Of a stretch of DNA of 64,000 nucleotides, positions 45,129-55,124 are shown piece after piece. The DNA comes from Alteriqipengyuania_B sp035481675 (GTDB taxonomy: Bacteria > Pseudomonadota > Alphaproteobacteria > Sphingomonadales > Sphingomonadaceae). Under the pieces are notes generated by a model. That model was given only the letters and a program-made list of their open reading frames with translations. It did not search any database and had not been told where the DNA came from. Position 1 is the first letter of the stretch. Every line of letters starts with the position of its first letter. The stretch is taken from contig NZ_JAYJJW010000001.1 of the NCBI RefSeq assembly GCF_035481675.1, positions 496,001-560,000 on the forward strand, written 5' to 3'. The position numbers and the translations under genes are program-made.

Positions 45129-46280
45129 ATGGCGCGCGCACTCTATATCCACTGGCCCTTCTGCCTGGCTAAATGCCCCTATTGCGACTTCAACAGCCAT
45201 GTGCGCGAACGGATCGACGCAGACGGTTTCGGCGCGGCGCTGCTAGCCGACATGCAATACGAAGCACGGTCTGCGGCGGCCGAAACGCTGACGTCGATTT
45301 TTTTCGGCGGCGGCACGCCTTCGCTGATGCCGCCCGCGCTGGTCGGGCAATTGCTGGCAGAGGCCGAGAAACTGTGGGGCTTCGATCCGGCGATCGAGAT
45401 CACGCTGGAAGCCAACCCGTCCTCGGTCGAAGCGGCCAATTTCTCCGCCCTTGCCGCTGCGGGCATCAACCGCGTTTCGCTCGGGCTACAGGCGCTCGAT
45501 GATCGGACACTGCAATTTCTCGGGCGGCTACACGGCGTGGAAGAGGGACTTGCGGCGCTGGACGTCGCGCAGGCGCATTTCGACCGCGTGAGCTTCGACC
45601 TCATTTACGCACGGCCCGGCCAGGCGGCGCAGAAGTGGGAGGCGGAGCTACGCCGCGCCCTCTCTTTCGGCACGGGGCACCTTTCGCTGTACCAGCTCAC
45701 CATCGAGCCCGGCACCCGCTTCGAAACGCTGGTCCGCAAGGGCGAACTGGTGCCGCTGGACGATGATGCTGCGGGTGATCTCTACGCACTGACCGCCGAA
45801 GTGACAGGCGCTGCCGGCCTGCCCGCTTACGAGATCAGCAATCACGCCCGCCCCGGAGAGGAAAGCCGGCACAATCTCGCCTATTGGCGCTATGACGATT
45901 ACGTCGGCGTCGGCCCTGGCGCGCATGGGCGACGGAACGGTTTTGCAACGCAGCGGCACCGCAAGCCCGAGAACTTCCTCGCCGCCATTGAGCGAAATGG
46001 CCATGGCCTTTCGGAAGAGCGTGCCCTCGGCCTGCGCGAACAGGCAAGCGAGGCGCTGCTGATGGGCCTGCGCCTGCGCGAAGGGATCGACCTGTCCGCC
46101 CTCGCCGCCCGTTTCGGCCTTGCGCGCCCCGCGCTGGTCGATCTGGAGCGGGTGGCGTTTTACCGCGATCTCGGCATGATCTGGGAGCGCGGCGGACGCA
46201 TCGGCGTGAGCCCCGAAGCGATGCCCCTGCTCGATGCGCTGCTTGCCGAGCTGGTCCCGGCGGAGCTGGTAATGCCATGA
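45129..46280 (+). CDS. hemW: Radical SAM haem chaperone HemW
   Basis: Radical SAM protein related to coproporphyrinogen III oxidase HemN but more likely the haem chaperone HemW. The 383-residue protein has the [4Fe-4S] motif C12-x3-C16-x2-C19 and the HemW-type 'SRHNLAYWRYDDYVGVGPGAHG'. The single third-position cluster residue after CYC is D, not the extra cysteine-phenylalanine of HemN. Its stop overlaps xerC (ATGA). Confidence 0.95.
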   Translation: MARALYIHWPFCLAKCPYCDFNSHVRERIDADGFGAALLADMQYEARSAAAETLTSIFFGGGTPSLMPPALVGQLLAEAEKLWGFDPAIEITLEANPSSVEAANFSALAAAGINRVSLGLQALDDRTLQFLGRLHGVEEGLAALDVAQAHFDRVSFDLIYARPGQAAQKWEAELRRALSFGTGHLSLYQLTIEPGTRFETLVRKGELVPLDDDAAGDLYALTAEVTGAAGLPAYEISNHARPGEESRHNLAYWRYDDYVGVGPGAHGRRNGFATQRHRKPENFLAAIERNGHGLSEERALGLREQASEALLMGLRLREGIDLSALAARFGLARPALVDLERVAFYRDLGMIWERGGRIGVSPEAMPLLDALLAELVPAELVMP

Positions 46281-47173
46281 CCTCTTGCGGACTGGTGGCG
46301 CAGTGGGAGCGTTATCTGGCGGAAAACCGCCGCCGATCCCCCCACACCGTGCGCGCCTATGCAGCCGGTGCCCAGAGGTTGGTCGAGCGGTTGGGACTGT
46401 CCGATTGGAGCGCGGTGGCCGACCTGACGGCAAGGGACCTGCGCGGCCAGCTTGCCGCGCGGCGGGCGGAAGGCATCGCGAACACTTCTGCCGCGCGAGA
46501 GCTCTCGGCGCTCAAGGGCTTTATATCCTTTGCCCGCCAGCAAGTCGGCAGGGACGATGCCGACGCGCCGCGCCTGCGCGGTCCGCGCGTGAAGAAGGGG
46601 CTTCCCCGCCCCGTCACGCCCGACGATGCCGTGGGCCTTGCGGAAACCGTCCGGGAACAGGCGCGCGAGGAATGGATCGGCGCGCGCGACGCGGCGGTTC
46701 TGATGCTGCTCTATGGCGCGGGAATGCGCGTGGCGGAGGCCTTGTCGCTGACGGGGGCGGACCTGCCGCTTGGCGAGCAACTGACCGTAACAGGAAAGGG
46801 CGGCAAGCAGCGCGTCGTTCCGCTCCTACCCGCCGTGCGCGAAGCGGTGGCGGAATACGAGCGCACGGTGCCGTTCGCCTTGCTTCCCGACAAGGCGCTG
46901 TTTCGCGGGGCACGCGGAGGCGCTCTCGGCCAGGGCGCAGTGCAGAAGGTGACCGCCAGGGCGCGGCAGGTGCTCGGCCTGCCGGCAACGGCGACCCCCC
47001 ATGCCTTGCGCCACAGCTTCGCCACCCACCTGCTCGGTGCCGGGGCGGACCTTCGCAGCCTGCAGGAACTGCTCGGCCATGCGAGCCTGGGTTCGACGCA
47101 AATCTACACCAAGGTCGATGCCGCCAAGATCCTCGACAGTTACCGCTCCGCCCATCCGCACGAGAGGGACTGA
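46277..47173 (+). CDS. xerC: Tyrosine recombinase XerC
   Basis: Site-specific recombinase resolving chromosome dimers at dif with XerD; 298 residues. The N-terminal SAM-like core-binding domain (about 5-95) is followed by the catalytic domain with R151, K174/K177, H242-x-x-R245, H268 and the nucleophile Y277. The single-copy chromosomal context after hemW and lack of flanking repeats argue for XerC rather than a mobile-element integrase. The stop is 3 nt from the convergent gshB stop. Confidence 0.93.
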   Translation: MTSCGLVAQWERYLAENRRRSPHTVRAYAAGAQRLVERLGLSDWSAVADLTARDLRGQLAARRAEGIANTSAARELSALKGFISFARQQVGRDDADAPRLRGPRVKKGLPRPVTPDDAVGLAETVREQAREEWIGARDAAVLMLLYGAGMRVAEALSLTGADLPLGEQLTVTGKGGKQRVVPLLPAVREAVAEYERTVPFALLPDKALFRGARGGALGQGAVQKVTARARQVLGLPATATPHALRHSFATHLLGAGADLRSLQELLGHASLGSTQIYTKVDAAKILDSYRSAHPHERD

Positions 47174-47176
47174 CCG

Positions 47177-48145
47177 TCACATCGCCGCGTGGCGGCGCTC
47201 CAGCGCGTCCCAGATCAGTCCGGGCGTGTCCGTTCCGTTGAACTTGTCGATCGCGACGATGCCGGTGGGGGACGTCACGTTGATTTCGGTCAGCCATTTG
47301 CCGCCGATCACGTCGATGCCGACGAAGACCAACCCGCGCTTCTTCAATTCCGGCCCCATCGCCGCGCAAATCTCCTGCTCGCAATCGGTCAGTTCGGCGG
47401 CCTCGGCGTGGCCGCCCTGCGCGAGATTGGAGCGAAACTCGCCCTCCCCCGGGAAACGGTTGATCGCACCGGTGACTTCGCCGTCGACGAGGACGATCCG
47501 CTTGTCGCCTTCCGCCACTTCGGGAAGGAAAGGCTGCACCATGTGCGGCTCGGGCCAGGTCTGGTTGAAGACTTCGCTGAGCGCTGACAGGTTCATCCCG
47601 TCCTCGTCGATGCGGAAGATTGCCTTGCCGCCATTGCCATGGAGCGGTTTCACCACCACTGCACCATGCGTCTTGCGGAATTCAACCAGATCGGACAGCT
47701 GCCGCGCGATCAGCGTCGGCGGCATGAAGCGTGCATAATCGAGCACGAACATCTTTTCCGGCGCGTTCACGACTTCGCGCGGATCGTTGGCGACCAGCGT
47801 GGTTCCTTTCAGGCGGTCGAGCAGGAAAGCGGCGCTGATGTAGCCCAGGTGGAACGGCGGGTCCTGCCGCATGAGCACCACGTCGATGTCGCGGGCAAGG
47901 TCGATCCGGCGGCGCTCACCCATGGTGAAATGGTCGCCTTCCACCCGCTGGACCCTAACCGGGGCGGCGTGGGCGGTGATCCGGCCGGACGGAGTGCCAT
48001 CGGTCTCGTAAGCGAGCGAACCGACGTCGTAGTGCCACACCTCGTGTCCGCGCGCTTGTGCGGCCAGCATCAGCGCAAAGCTGCTGTCACCGGCGATGTT
48101 GATGCCGTCCAGCGGGTCCATCTGCACTGCGACGCGTAAGGCCAT
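47177..48145 (-). CDS. gshB: Glutathione synthetase
   Basis: Adds glycine to gamma-glutamylcysteine with ATP; 322 residues starting MALRVAVQMDPL. The ATP-grasp elements 'VVVKPLHGNGGKAIF' and 'FVGIDVIGGKWLTEINVTSPTG' are clear. It is convergent with xerC and follows yraN at 34 nt. Confidence 0.97.
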   Translation of the reverse strand: MALRVAVQMDPLDGINIAGDSSFALMLAAQARGHEVWHYDVGSLAYETDGTPSGRITAHAAPVRVQRVEGDHFTMGERRRIDLARDIDVVLMRQDPPFHLGYISAAFLLDRLKGTTLVANDPREVVNAPEKMFVLDYARFMPPTLIARQLSDLVEFRKTHGAVVVKPLHGNGGKAIFRIDEDGMNLSALSEVFNQTWPEPHMVQPFLPEVAEGDKRIVLVDGEVTGAINRFPGEGEFRSNLAQGGHAEAAELTDCEQEICAAMGPELKKRGLVFVGIDVIGGKWLTEINVTSPTGIVAIDKFNGTDTPGLIWDALERRHAAM

Positions 48146-48179
48146 GATCGTCTCCGTTCGTCCCGCGACCGCCGATGGG

Positions 48180-48530
48180 TCAGGGTTGCCAGGCGTTGGC
48201 GATGTGGCGGGGGAAGCGGCCGGGCGCAAGCAGGATCACGTCGAGCCGTATGTCTTCGCCGTCGGTGGCGTATTCGTGGGCGACGGCCTCCACCGCGGCA
48301 GCGACGCGGGAGAGGCGCCGCTCGTCGATGGCGTCGTCGAGTGCGGCAGCGGTCTTGCGCCATTTGACCTCGACGAATGCGATCAGCTTGCCCCGCCGTG
48401 CGATGAGGTCGATCTCGCCGAGCGGCGTCTTGCGCCGCCGAGCGAGAATCGACCAGCCTTTCATCTGTAGCCACAGCGCGGCGCGATCCTCCCCGTCCCG
48501 CCCGCGTCGCTCGGCAATCTGCCGCTTCAT
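48180..48530 (-). CDS. yraN: YraN family endonuclease-like protein (UPF0102)
   Basis: A 116-residue protein with a restriction-endonuclease-like fold, 'GEIDLIARRGKLIAFVEVKWRK' (in part) holding the E/D-x-K residues. Its role is unknown, perhaps nucleic-acid processing. The ATG overlaps the rsmI stop (ATGA), and lpoA-rsmI-yraN proximity is shared with gammaproteobacteria, supporting the call. Confidence 0.93.
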   Translation of the reverse strand: MKRQIAERRGRDGEDRAALWLQMKGWSILARRRKTPLGEIDLIARRGKLIAFVEVKWRKTAAALDDAIDERRLSRVAAAVEAVAHEYATDGEDIRLDVILLAPGRFPRHIANAWQP

Positions 48531-49387
48531 CGGGCGCGGAGCTCCATCGCGCGCGCATAGAGCGTCTTGCGGTCGAGGCCGGTAGCCTTGGCCACCTGCG
48601 CCGCCGCCTGCGATGCCTTCTGCGTCTGAAGGGCTTCGAGCAAAAGCGCGTCCGCATCCTCGGCCGACGCCGTTTCGGCAACCGGCGGTCCGATCAGGAG
48701 GACGATTTCTCCCTTGGGTGGGTGGTCGGCGTAGTGAGCCTGGAGGTCTGTCGCGCTGCCACGCCGGCATTCCTCGAATTTCTTGGTGAGTTCCCGCGCG
48801 ACTGCCACTTCGCGCGACGGGAATTGCCGCCCGATTTCCGCCAGGGACTTCAACAGGCGCGGCGCGGTATCGAAGAACACGAGCGTGGCCGGAACGCCCG
48901 CCAGTTCCGCCAGCGTGTCGGCGCGGGCCTTGTCCTTGGCGGGCAGGAATCCGGCGAACAGGAAGCGGTCATTAGGCAGGCCCGACAGCGTCAGCGCTGC
49001 GACCGGTGCGCTGGGTCCGGGCAGCGTGGTGACATAATGCCCCGCCGCCTGCGCATCACGCACCAGTCGGTAGCCGGGATCGGAAACCAGCGGCGTGCCC
49101 GCATCGCTTGCCAGAACCACGACGCGGTCGACCAGCGACGCGACCAGCCGCGCCCGGTCCTTTTCGCCGGCATGGTCGTCGTAACGCCACAACGGCTTCG
49201 AAATACCAAGATGTTTCAGGAGCTTGCCTGTGACGCGCGTATCCTCGCACGCAACCCCGTCGCACGCTTCCAGCACCGCGACGCCGCGCCGGCTGATATC
49301 GCCGAGATTGCCAATCGGGGTGGCCAGTATATACAGCCCGGGTGTGAGGGGACCGGTCTCGGTCTCGATTTCGGGCGCATCGGTCAC
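48527..49387 (-). CDS. rsmI: 16S rRNA (cytidine(1402)-2'-O)-methyltransferase RsmI
   Basis: SAM-dependent methyltransferase for the 2'-O of C1402 in 16S rRNA; 286 residues from a GTG start. Typical segments are 'LYILATPIGNLGDISRRGV', 'CEDTRVTGKLLKHLGI', 'VLASDAGTPLVSDPGYRLV' and 'PGPSAPVAALTLSGL'. It is divergent from the lpoA-like gene with only 39 nt between the start codons. Confidence 0.96.
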   Translation of the reverse strand: MTDAPEIETETGPLTPGLYILATPIGNLGDISRRGVAVLEACDGVACEDTRVTGKLLKHLGISKPLWRYDDHAGEKDRARLVASLVDRVVVLASDAGTPLVSDPGYRLVRDAQAAGHYVTTLPGPSAPVAALTLSGLPNDRFLFAGFLPAKDKARADTLAELAGVPATLVFFDTAPRLLKSLAEIGRQFPSREVAVARELTKKFEECRRGSATDLQAHYADHPPKGEIVLLIGPPVAETASAEDADALLLEALQTQKASQAAAQVAKATGLDRKTLYARAMELRAR

Positions 49388-49426
49388 GGCGCGCCTTGTG
49401 ACGATTTTACGCGGGAGCGGCAAGTT

Positions 49427-50599
49427 ATGCGTTTTGGGGTCGACAGGCGGTTTTTCGTAACGGCGGGGCTTGGGCTTGCGCTGGGTGGATGTGCGGTCAT
49501 CCCGAAAGTCGACGCGGGTACGGCGTCCGATGGCGGCTCCGGTGCGACGACGGCACCCACCGGGCCGACCGCCGGTGCCCTGCCTTCCGGTGACGAGACG
49601 AGGCACCGCATCGCCTTGCTCGTACCCATGACCGGCGCCAATGCCGACACCGGTCAGGCGATCGCCAACGCCACCACCACCGCGCTGCTCGATACCAATG
49701 CCAGCAACCTGCGCATCACCACCTACGATACCGGGACGGGTGCAGGCAGCGCCGCCGCCCGCGCGATTGCCGATGGCAACAAGCTGATCCTGGGCCCGCT
49801 CCTGTCGGAAAACGTCGGCGCGGTCCTCGCCCAGGCGCGCCCGGCGGACGTGCCGCTGATCACCTTTTCCAACGACATGACCCAGGCCGCGCGCGATGTG
49901 TTCGTGATGGGCGTCCTGCCGGGCCAGTCGGTGCAGCGCACGGTCGATTATGCGCGCGCTGCCGGCAATTCGCGCTTCGCCGCCCTGATTCCGGATGGCG
50001 AATACGGCCGCCGCGCCGAACTCGCCCTGCGCGATGTGCTCGAGGCCAACGGCGGCCAGCTGGTCGCGCTGGAGCGGTACGAACGTGGCACCAATTCCAT
50101 TACCGATGCGGCGCAGCGCCTGCGCAATCGCGGCGGCTACGACGCCGTGCTGATTGCCGATACGCCGCGCCTGTCGATCACGGCAGCCGGCAACGTGCGC
50201 GGCAATGCCGGCGTCCGCATCCTCGGCACCGAGCTGTGGGGCGGCGATGCCAACATCGCCAACGCCAGCGCGCTCGACGGCGCGTGGTTCTCCACCGTGT
50301 CGGACCGCCGCTTCCGGAGGTTCTACGACAGCTACCAGCAGCGTTTCGGCAGCGCACCCCCGCGTATCGCTACGCTCGGCTACGATGCCGTCCTGCTGAC
50401 GCTAAACGTGGCGCAGGACTGGCGCGTCGGCCGCGATTTCCCGCGCGCGGCTCTCACCGACAGCGACGGTTTTCTCGGCCTCGACGGTGCGTTCCGTTTC
50501 GATCGCAACGGCGTGATCGAGCGTGCGATGGAAGTGCGCCAGGTGCGCGGCGGCGAAGTCACGGTGGCAAGCGAGGCGCCGACCACTTTCGCCGACTGA
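49427..50599 (+). CDS. Penicillin-binding protein activator, LpoA-like lipoprotein
   Basis: Outer-membrane lipoprotein (390 residues) with lipobox LGGC (C22), a Gly/Thr-rich linker, and a type I periplasmic-binding-protein fold ('RHIALLVPMTGANADTGQAI' region onward, 'GPLLSENVGAVLAQARPADVPLITFSND'), the C-terminal part of LpoA, which activates PBP1A. The N-terminal TPR half of E. coli LpoA is missing. The neighbouring rsmI and yraN mirror the E. coli rsmI-lpoA-yraN cluster. Function as PBP activator is inferred. Confidence 0.88.
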   Translation: MRFGVDRRFFVTAGLGLALGGCAVIPKVDAGTASDGGSGATTAPTGPTAGALPSGDETRHRIALLVPMTGANADTGQAIANATTTALLDTNASNLRITTYDTGTGAGSAAARAIADGNKLILGPLLSENVGAVLAQARPADVPLITFSNDMTQAARDVFVMGVLPGQSVQRTVDYARAAGNSRFAALIPDGEYGRRAELALRDVLEANGGQLVALERYERGTNSITDAAQRLRNRGGYDAVLIADTPRLSITAAGNVRGNAGVRILGTELWGGDANIANASALDGAWFSTVSDRRFRRFYDSYQQRFGSAPPRIATLGYDAVLLTLNVAQDWRVGRDFPRAALTDSDGFLGLDGAFRFDRNGVIERAMEVRQVRGGEVTVASEAPTTFAD

Positions 50600-50657
50600 C
50601 GATAACTCGGCCCGCCCTGCTTGAGCGCTGCGGCGGGCGGGCGCATAGCGACCTCCT

Positions 50658-52664
50658 ATGTCCGAAGACCTGTTTGAAAATGCGCCCGCAACGGGCGGCG
50701 ATTACGATTCCTCCGCCATCGAGGTGCTGGAGGGGCTGGAGCCGGTGCGCCGCCGCCCTGGCATGTACATCGGCGGGACGGACGACCGCGCGCTCCACCA
50801 CCTTGCCGCCGAAGTCATTGACAACTCGATGGACGAGGCTGTCGCCGGCCATGCCAACCGGATCGAGGTCGTTCTTGAAGAGGGACCGGAGGGTACCGCC
50901 GGCACGCTCAGCATTTCGGACAACGGCCGCGGCATCCCAGTGGACGAACATCCCAAGTTTCCCGGCAAGTCCACGCTGGAAGTGATCCTCACCACGCTGC
51001 ATTCGGGCGGCAAGTTCTCCGGCAAGGCCTACGCCACCAGCGGCGGCCTGCACGGCGTCGGCGTCAGCGTGGTGAATGCGCTCTCGGTAAAGACGCGGGT
51101 CGAGGTCGCCCGCAATAAGGAGCTGTTCGTCCAGGAATTCGCGCAGGGCCTGCCGCAGGGCAAGATCCGCAAGGAAGGCGCGGCGCCAAACCGGCGCGGT
51201 ACCACGGTTACTTTCACGCCCGACCCCGAAATCTTCGGCGACCGCAAGTTCAATCCCAAACGACTTTTCAAGATGGCGCGGTCCAAGGCCTACCTGTTCG
51301 CCGGGGTAGAGATCCGCTGGAAATGCGCCCCCTCGCTGGCAAAGGACGACGTTCCGACCGAAGCCTCGTTCCAGTTTCCGGGCGGGTTGGCGGACCACCT
51401 GGCAGAACAATTGGCCGGGCGCGAGTGCGCGACCAATGATCCTTTCGCCGGCAAGCAGGATTTTCCCGCCAGCGACGACGGCCAGATGCAGGGCAGCGTG
51501 GAATGGGCGATCGCCTGGCCGCTGTATTCCGAAGGATCGACCAGCTGGTACTGCAACACCGTGCCGACGCCCGATGGCGGCACGCACGAACAGGGCCTGC
51601 GCGCGGCGCTGGTCAAAGGGCTGCGCGCCTTCGGCGAACTCACCAATACCCGCAAGGCGAAGGACCTCACCGCCGATGACGTGATGAACGGCGCCGAGGT
51701 GATGCTGAGCGTCTTCATCCGCGATCCGCAATTCCAGTCTCAGACAAAGGACCGGCTGACCTCGCCCGAAGCCGCGCGACTGGTCGAAAACGCGGTGCGC
51801 GACCATTTCGACCACTTCCTCACCGACAACATGGACCGTGGCAAGGCGCTGCTGGGCCAGGTGATGGAGCGGATGGACGAACGCCTCGCCCGCAAGGCGG
51901 AGCGCGAGATCAAGCGCAAGACGGCCACCAATGCCAAGAAGCTTCGCCTGCCCGGCAAGCTGACCGACTGCAGCGGCGAAGGCGACCGGGAAACTGAGCT
52001 TTTCATCGTTGAAGGCGACAGCGCAGGCGGCAGTGCGAAGCAGGCCCGCGACCGCAAGTCTCAGGCAATCCTGCCGATCCGCGGCAAGATCCTGAATGTC
52101 GCGAGCGCGACGGCTGAGAAAATCCGCGCCAACAGCGAAATCGCCGACCTGGTTCTGGCGATGGGCTGCGGCACGCGCAAGGACTGCGACCCCGACAACA
52201 TGCGCTACGACCGCATCATCATCATGACCGATGCCGATGTCGACGGCGCGCACATCGCGACGCTGCTGATGACGTTCTTCTTCCAGGAGATGCCGGATGT
52301 GGTGCGCAAGGGGCACCTCTACCTCGCCCAGCCCCCGCTCTACCGCCTGACTGCGGGCAAGGAAAGCCGCTATGCCCGCGACGATGCGCACCGGCGCGAG
52401 CTGGAAGAGACCGTGTTCAAGGGCAAGAAAGTGGAAGTCGGCCGCTTCAAGGGGCTCGGCGAAATGAACCCGCAGCAGCTGCGCGAAACCACAATGAATC
52501 CCGACACCCGCAGCCTGGTGCGCGTGACCCTGCCGCCCGATTTCGAACAGCGGGCCAAGGTGAAGGACCTCGTCGACCAGCTCATGGGCCGCAATCCGGA
52601 ACACCGCTTCAACTTCATCCAGAACCGCGCCGGGGAACTGGACCGAGACGCCATCGACGCGTGA
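50658..52664 (+). CDS. parE: DNA topoisomerase IV subunit B
   Basis: ATPase subunit of topoisomerase IV, which decatenates chromosomes; 668 residues. The GHKL motifs ('EVIDNSMDEA', 'DNGRGIP'), 'GGLHGVGVSVVNALS', and the Toprim domain with 'LFIVEGDSAGGSAKQARDR' and 'MTDADVDGAHI' are intact. Length without the GyrB-specific insertion and lack of a gyrB-type context suggest ParE rather than GyrB. Confidence 0.95.
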   Translation: MSEDLFENAPATGGDYDSSAIEVLEGLEPVRRRPGMYIGGTDDRALHHLAAEVIDNSMDEAVAGHANRIEVVLEEGPEGTAGTLSISDNGRGIPVDEHPKFPGKSTLEVILTTLHSGGKFSGKAYATSGGLHGVGVSVVNALSVKTRVEVARNKELFVQEFAQGLPQGKIRKEGAAPNRRGTTVTFTPDPEIFGDRKFNPKRLFKMARSKAYLFAGVEIRWKCAPSLAKDDVPTEASFQFPGGLADHLAEQLAGRECATNDPFAGKQDFPASDDGQMQGSVEWAIAWPLYSEGSTSWYCNTVPTPDGGTHEQGLRAALVKGLRAFGELTNTRKAKDLTADDVMNGAEVMLSVFIRDPQFQSQTKDRLTSPEAARLVENAVRDHFDHFLTDNMDRGKALLGQVMERMDERLARKAEREIKRKTATNAKKLRLPGKLTDCSGEGDRETELFIVEGDSAGGSAKQARDRKSQAILPIRGKILNVASATAEKIRANSEIADLVLAMGCGTRKDCDPDNMRYDRIIIMTDADVDGAHIATLLMTFFFQEMPDVVRKGHLYLAQPPLYRLTAGKESRYARDDAHRRELEETVFKGKKVEVGRFKGLGEMNPQQLRETTMNPDTRSLVRVTLPPDFEQRAKVKDLVDQLMGRNPEHRFNFIQNRAGELDRDAIDA

Positions 52665-52740
52665 TGGCCGCTTCGCCCTTGCGATAGCGGCCCCCTCCCC
52701 CTAACGGCTTAACCGCACGATTAAACCGTTCGAGGATTCC

Positions 52741-53592
52741 ATGACCGACCAGCGTTTCGACGGCACCAGCAACTATATTGCGACCGATGATCTCAAGGTC
52801 GCGGTCAACGCGGCGGTGCTGCTGCGCCGCCCGCTTCTGGTGAAGGGGGAGCCCGGCACCGGCAAGACGGTGCTGGCGCACGAGATTTCCAAGGCGCTGG
52901 ATGCCCCGTTGATCGAGTGGAACGTGAAGTCCACCACCAAGGCGCAGCAGGGCCTCTACGAATACGATGCGGTCGCCCGCCTGCGCGACGGGCAGCTCGG
53001 CGACGAGCGCGTCCACGACATTTCGAATTACATCAAGCGCGGCAAGCTGTGGGAAGCTTTTACCAGCGAGCAGCTGCCCGTCTTGCTGATCGACGAGATC
53101 GACAAGGCCGACATCGAGTTTCCGAACGACCTGCTGCAGGAACTCGACCGGATGAGCTTCGACGTCTACGAAACGCAGCAGCGGATCGAGGCGAAGGAGC
53201 GGCCGATCGTGGTCATCACCTCAAACAACGAGAAGGAATTGCCGGACGCGTTCCTGCGTCGCTGCTTCTTCCACTACATCAAGTTTCCCGACCGGGAGAC
53301 GATGCAGGAAATCATCGGCGTCCACTTCCCCGATATCCAGAAGACGCTGGTCAAGAAGGCGATGGATATCTTCTACGAGGTGCGCGACGTCCCGGGCCTG
53401 AAGAAGAAGCCCTCGACCAGCGAATTGCTCGACTGGCTGAAGCTGCTGATGAACGAGGACATGCCGCTAGAAGTGCTGCAGGACCGCGATCCGTCGAAAG
53501 CGATTCCGCCGCTGCACGGCGCGCTGCTGAAGAACGAACAGGACGTGATGCTGTTCGAACGCCTCGCTTTCATGTCGCGCCGCCAGAGCTGA
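52741..53592 (+). CDS. MoxR-family AAA+ ATPase
   Basis: AAA+ ATPase of 283 residues with Walker A G36-EPGTGKT43, Walker B with D118-E119 (VLLIDEIDK) and 'ITSNNEKELPDAFLRRC' as sensor/arginine region. MoxR proteins work as chaperones with VWA partners; the presumed partner is the CoxE-like VWA gene 1.6 kb downstream, separated by a chemoreceptor gene on the other strand. Confidence 0.93.
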   Translation: MTDQRFDGTSNYIATDDLKVAVNAAVLLRRPLLVKGEPGTGKTVLAHEISKALDAPLIEWNVKSTTKAQQGLYEYDAVARLRDGQLGDERVHDISNYIKRGKLWEAFTSEQLPVLLIDEIDKADIEFPNDLLQELDRMSFDVYETQQRIEAKERPIVVITSNNEKELPDAFLRRCFFHYIKFPDRETMQEIIGVHFPDIQKTLVKKAMDIFYEVRDVPGLKKKPSTSELLDWLKLLMNEDMPLEVLQDRDPSKAIPPLHGALLKNEQDVMLFERLAFMSRRQS

Positions 53593-53605
53593 CGCGTTTC
53601 GGCGA

Positions 53606-55078
53606 TCAGCGCTTGTCGTCGATGATGTAAGGTATTTCGAAGTCGCCCCAGCGGCGGCCGTTGACGAACAGCGGCACGAACACGTTGCGCACCACCATGT
53701 AATCCTTGCCGTCGCCGTCCTGGCGATAGACGGCCATCATGTACGGCGCGCGGCTTTCCTTCGCCTTGCGGTCGATCGGGCCGAGCAGGATGAGGCCGTT
53801 GCGGCAGTGTTTCGTATCGTGAGCGATGTCGCCGGTGGGCGCGCGCGACTTGTCGCTAACATGGGTCGGCAGGAAGCCCTTCATGTCCGCTGGCGAACAC
53901 ATCGGGATGCGCGCATCTTCTTCGGTCACGCGGTCGAGCACAGGGCGCCAGTTCTTGTCGGTCCAGTCGGAAAAGCGCGTGCGGTAGCGCTGCGGATTGC
54001 TGCCCGGCACGGGCAGGTAATCGTTGTCGAACACGTCGGCCTCGCTGATCTCGCCGGACGCGATGGCCTGCTCGACCCGGTCGACAAGCTGCTTCGTCAC
54101 ATCCTGCGCCTTGGCGACCATTTCGCTGTCTTTGGGCGAGAGGCCCGCCTTGACGATGGTGTCGAACATCTCGCTCGCCGTCAGCTCCAGCTCTTCCATC
54201 CGGCTTTGCGAGTGGACGAGCTTGCTTTCATTCTCGATCGCTGCGGCGTCGAAGGTCTCCAGCACGTGCTGTACCTTGCCGACATGGTCGCTGATCGTGC
54301 CGGTCGCGCGGGCGATCTGGTCGTTCTGCTTGTCGACCTCCTCGACCAATTCCGCGACGCCGCTGATCGTCTGGTCGATGCTGGCGATGGAGGATTTCGC
54401 ATTCTCGCTGGCCTTGGCACCGTCCTCGATCTTCGCGATCACGGACTTGGCTTCGGACTCCAGCGCCTCGATCGTGTGCGAAATTTCGTTCGTGGCCGTG
54501 CGGGTGTCGCCGGCAAGCTTTTTCACCTCGTTGGCGACGACGGCAAAGGCGCGGCCAGCCTCGCCAGCGCGCATCGCCTCGATCGTGGCATTGAGCGCGA
54601 GAATATTGGTGGTCTCGGCGATCTCGTTGATGTTCTGCGAGCTATTCTTCACCTGGTCCATCGCCGCGGCAAATCCGGTGACGTGCTGCGACAGGGTTTC
54701 GACGAGCTCCAGCAAATGTCCGACCTGGTCGAGCGAGGACCGGATCAGGCTCGTCCCCTCCCCCAGCCGGGAAATTGCGCGTTCGGATAGCAGGCGCGCT
54801 TCGTCGCTCGCCTGGGTGACCTTTTGCTGGTCCGCCTCGAGCTCGGCGACCGTGCCCAGCAGCTCGGCGTGTTCGTTGCGCAGTCTTTCGGAGCTCTGGA
54901 TGACCTTGCCGATAACGCCGGCTACGTCGGAACAGCCGACGGCGACCTCGCCGCAGCTGGCCGGCACGCGGGCGAGCATCGCCTCGTCGAACGCCGGGCG
55001 AACAGCGCCGTCCACTGCAGACCTTAGCTGCTCGTCCAGCTCGTGCTGGCCCGCAGGCGTTATCTTGCTATATTCCAT
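53606..55078 (-). CDS. Soluble methyl-accepting chemotaxis protein with C-terminal sensory domain
   Basis: A 490-residue cytoplasmic chemoreceptor: no membrane segments. The central signalling domain has the conserved hairpin tip 'ETTNILALNATIEAMRAGEAGRAFAVVA', given here as two parts: ETTNILALNATIEAMRAG then EAGRAFAVVANEVKKLAG, flanked by long coiled coils. The C-terminal ~180 residues ('DYLPVPGSNPQRYRTRFSDW' onward) form a separate Cache-like/PAS-like sensory region, an inverted order for MCPs. It lies between moxR and the VWA gene in the opposite orientation. The ligand is unknown. Confidence 0.9.
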   Translation of the reverse strand: MEYSKITPAGQHELDEQLRSAVDGAVRPAFDEAMLARVPASCGEVAVGCSDVAGVIGKVIQSSERLRNEHAELLGTVAELEADQQKVTQASDEARLLSERAISRLGEGTSLIRSSLDQVGHLLELVETLSQHVTGFAAAMDQVKNSSQNINEIAETTNILALNATIEAMRAGEAGRAFAVVANEVKKLAGDTRTATNEISHTIEALESEAKSVIAKIEDGAKASENAKSSIASIDQTISGVAELVEEVDKQNDQIARATGTISDHVGKVQHVLETFDAAAIENESKLVHSQSRMEELELTASEMFDTIVKAGLSPKDSEMVAKAQDVTKQLVDRVEQAIASGEISEADVFDNDYLPVPGSNPQRYRTRFSDWTDKNWRPVLDRVTEEDARIPMCSPADMKGFLPTHVSDKSRAPTGDIAHDTKHCRNGLILLGPIDRKAKESRAPYMMAVYRQDGDGKDYMVVRNVFVPLFVNGRRWGDFEIPYIIDDKR

Positions 55079-55124
55079 TCCGTGCGCACCCCTGTGTGTG
55101 CTTGCAGCGTGTATGCGCACGTGG

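Noticed and set aside
46277..47173. Tyrosine recombinase as sign of a mobile element or integron
   Set aside because: Length, hemW-linked position and the absence of att-like repeats or cargo fit housekeeping XerC.
50559..52604. 681-codon open frame antisense to parE
   Set aside because: Same GC-driven mirror effect; no ribosome site, no recognisable domain.
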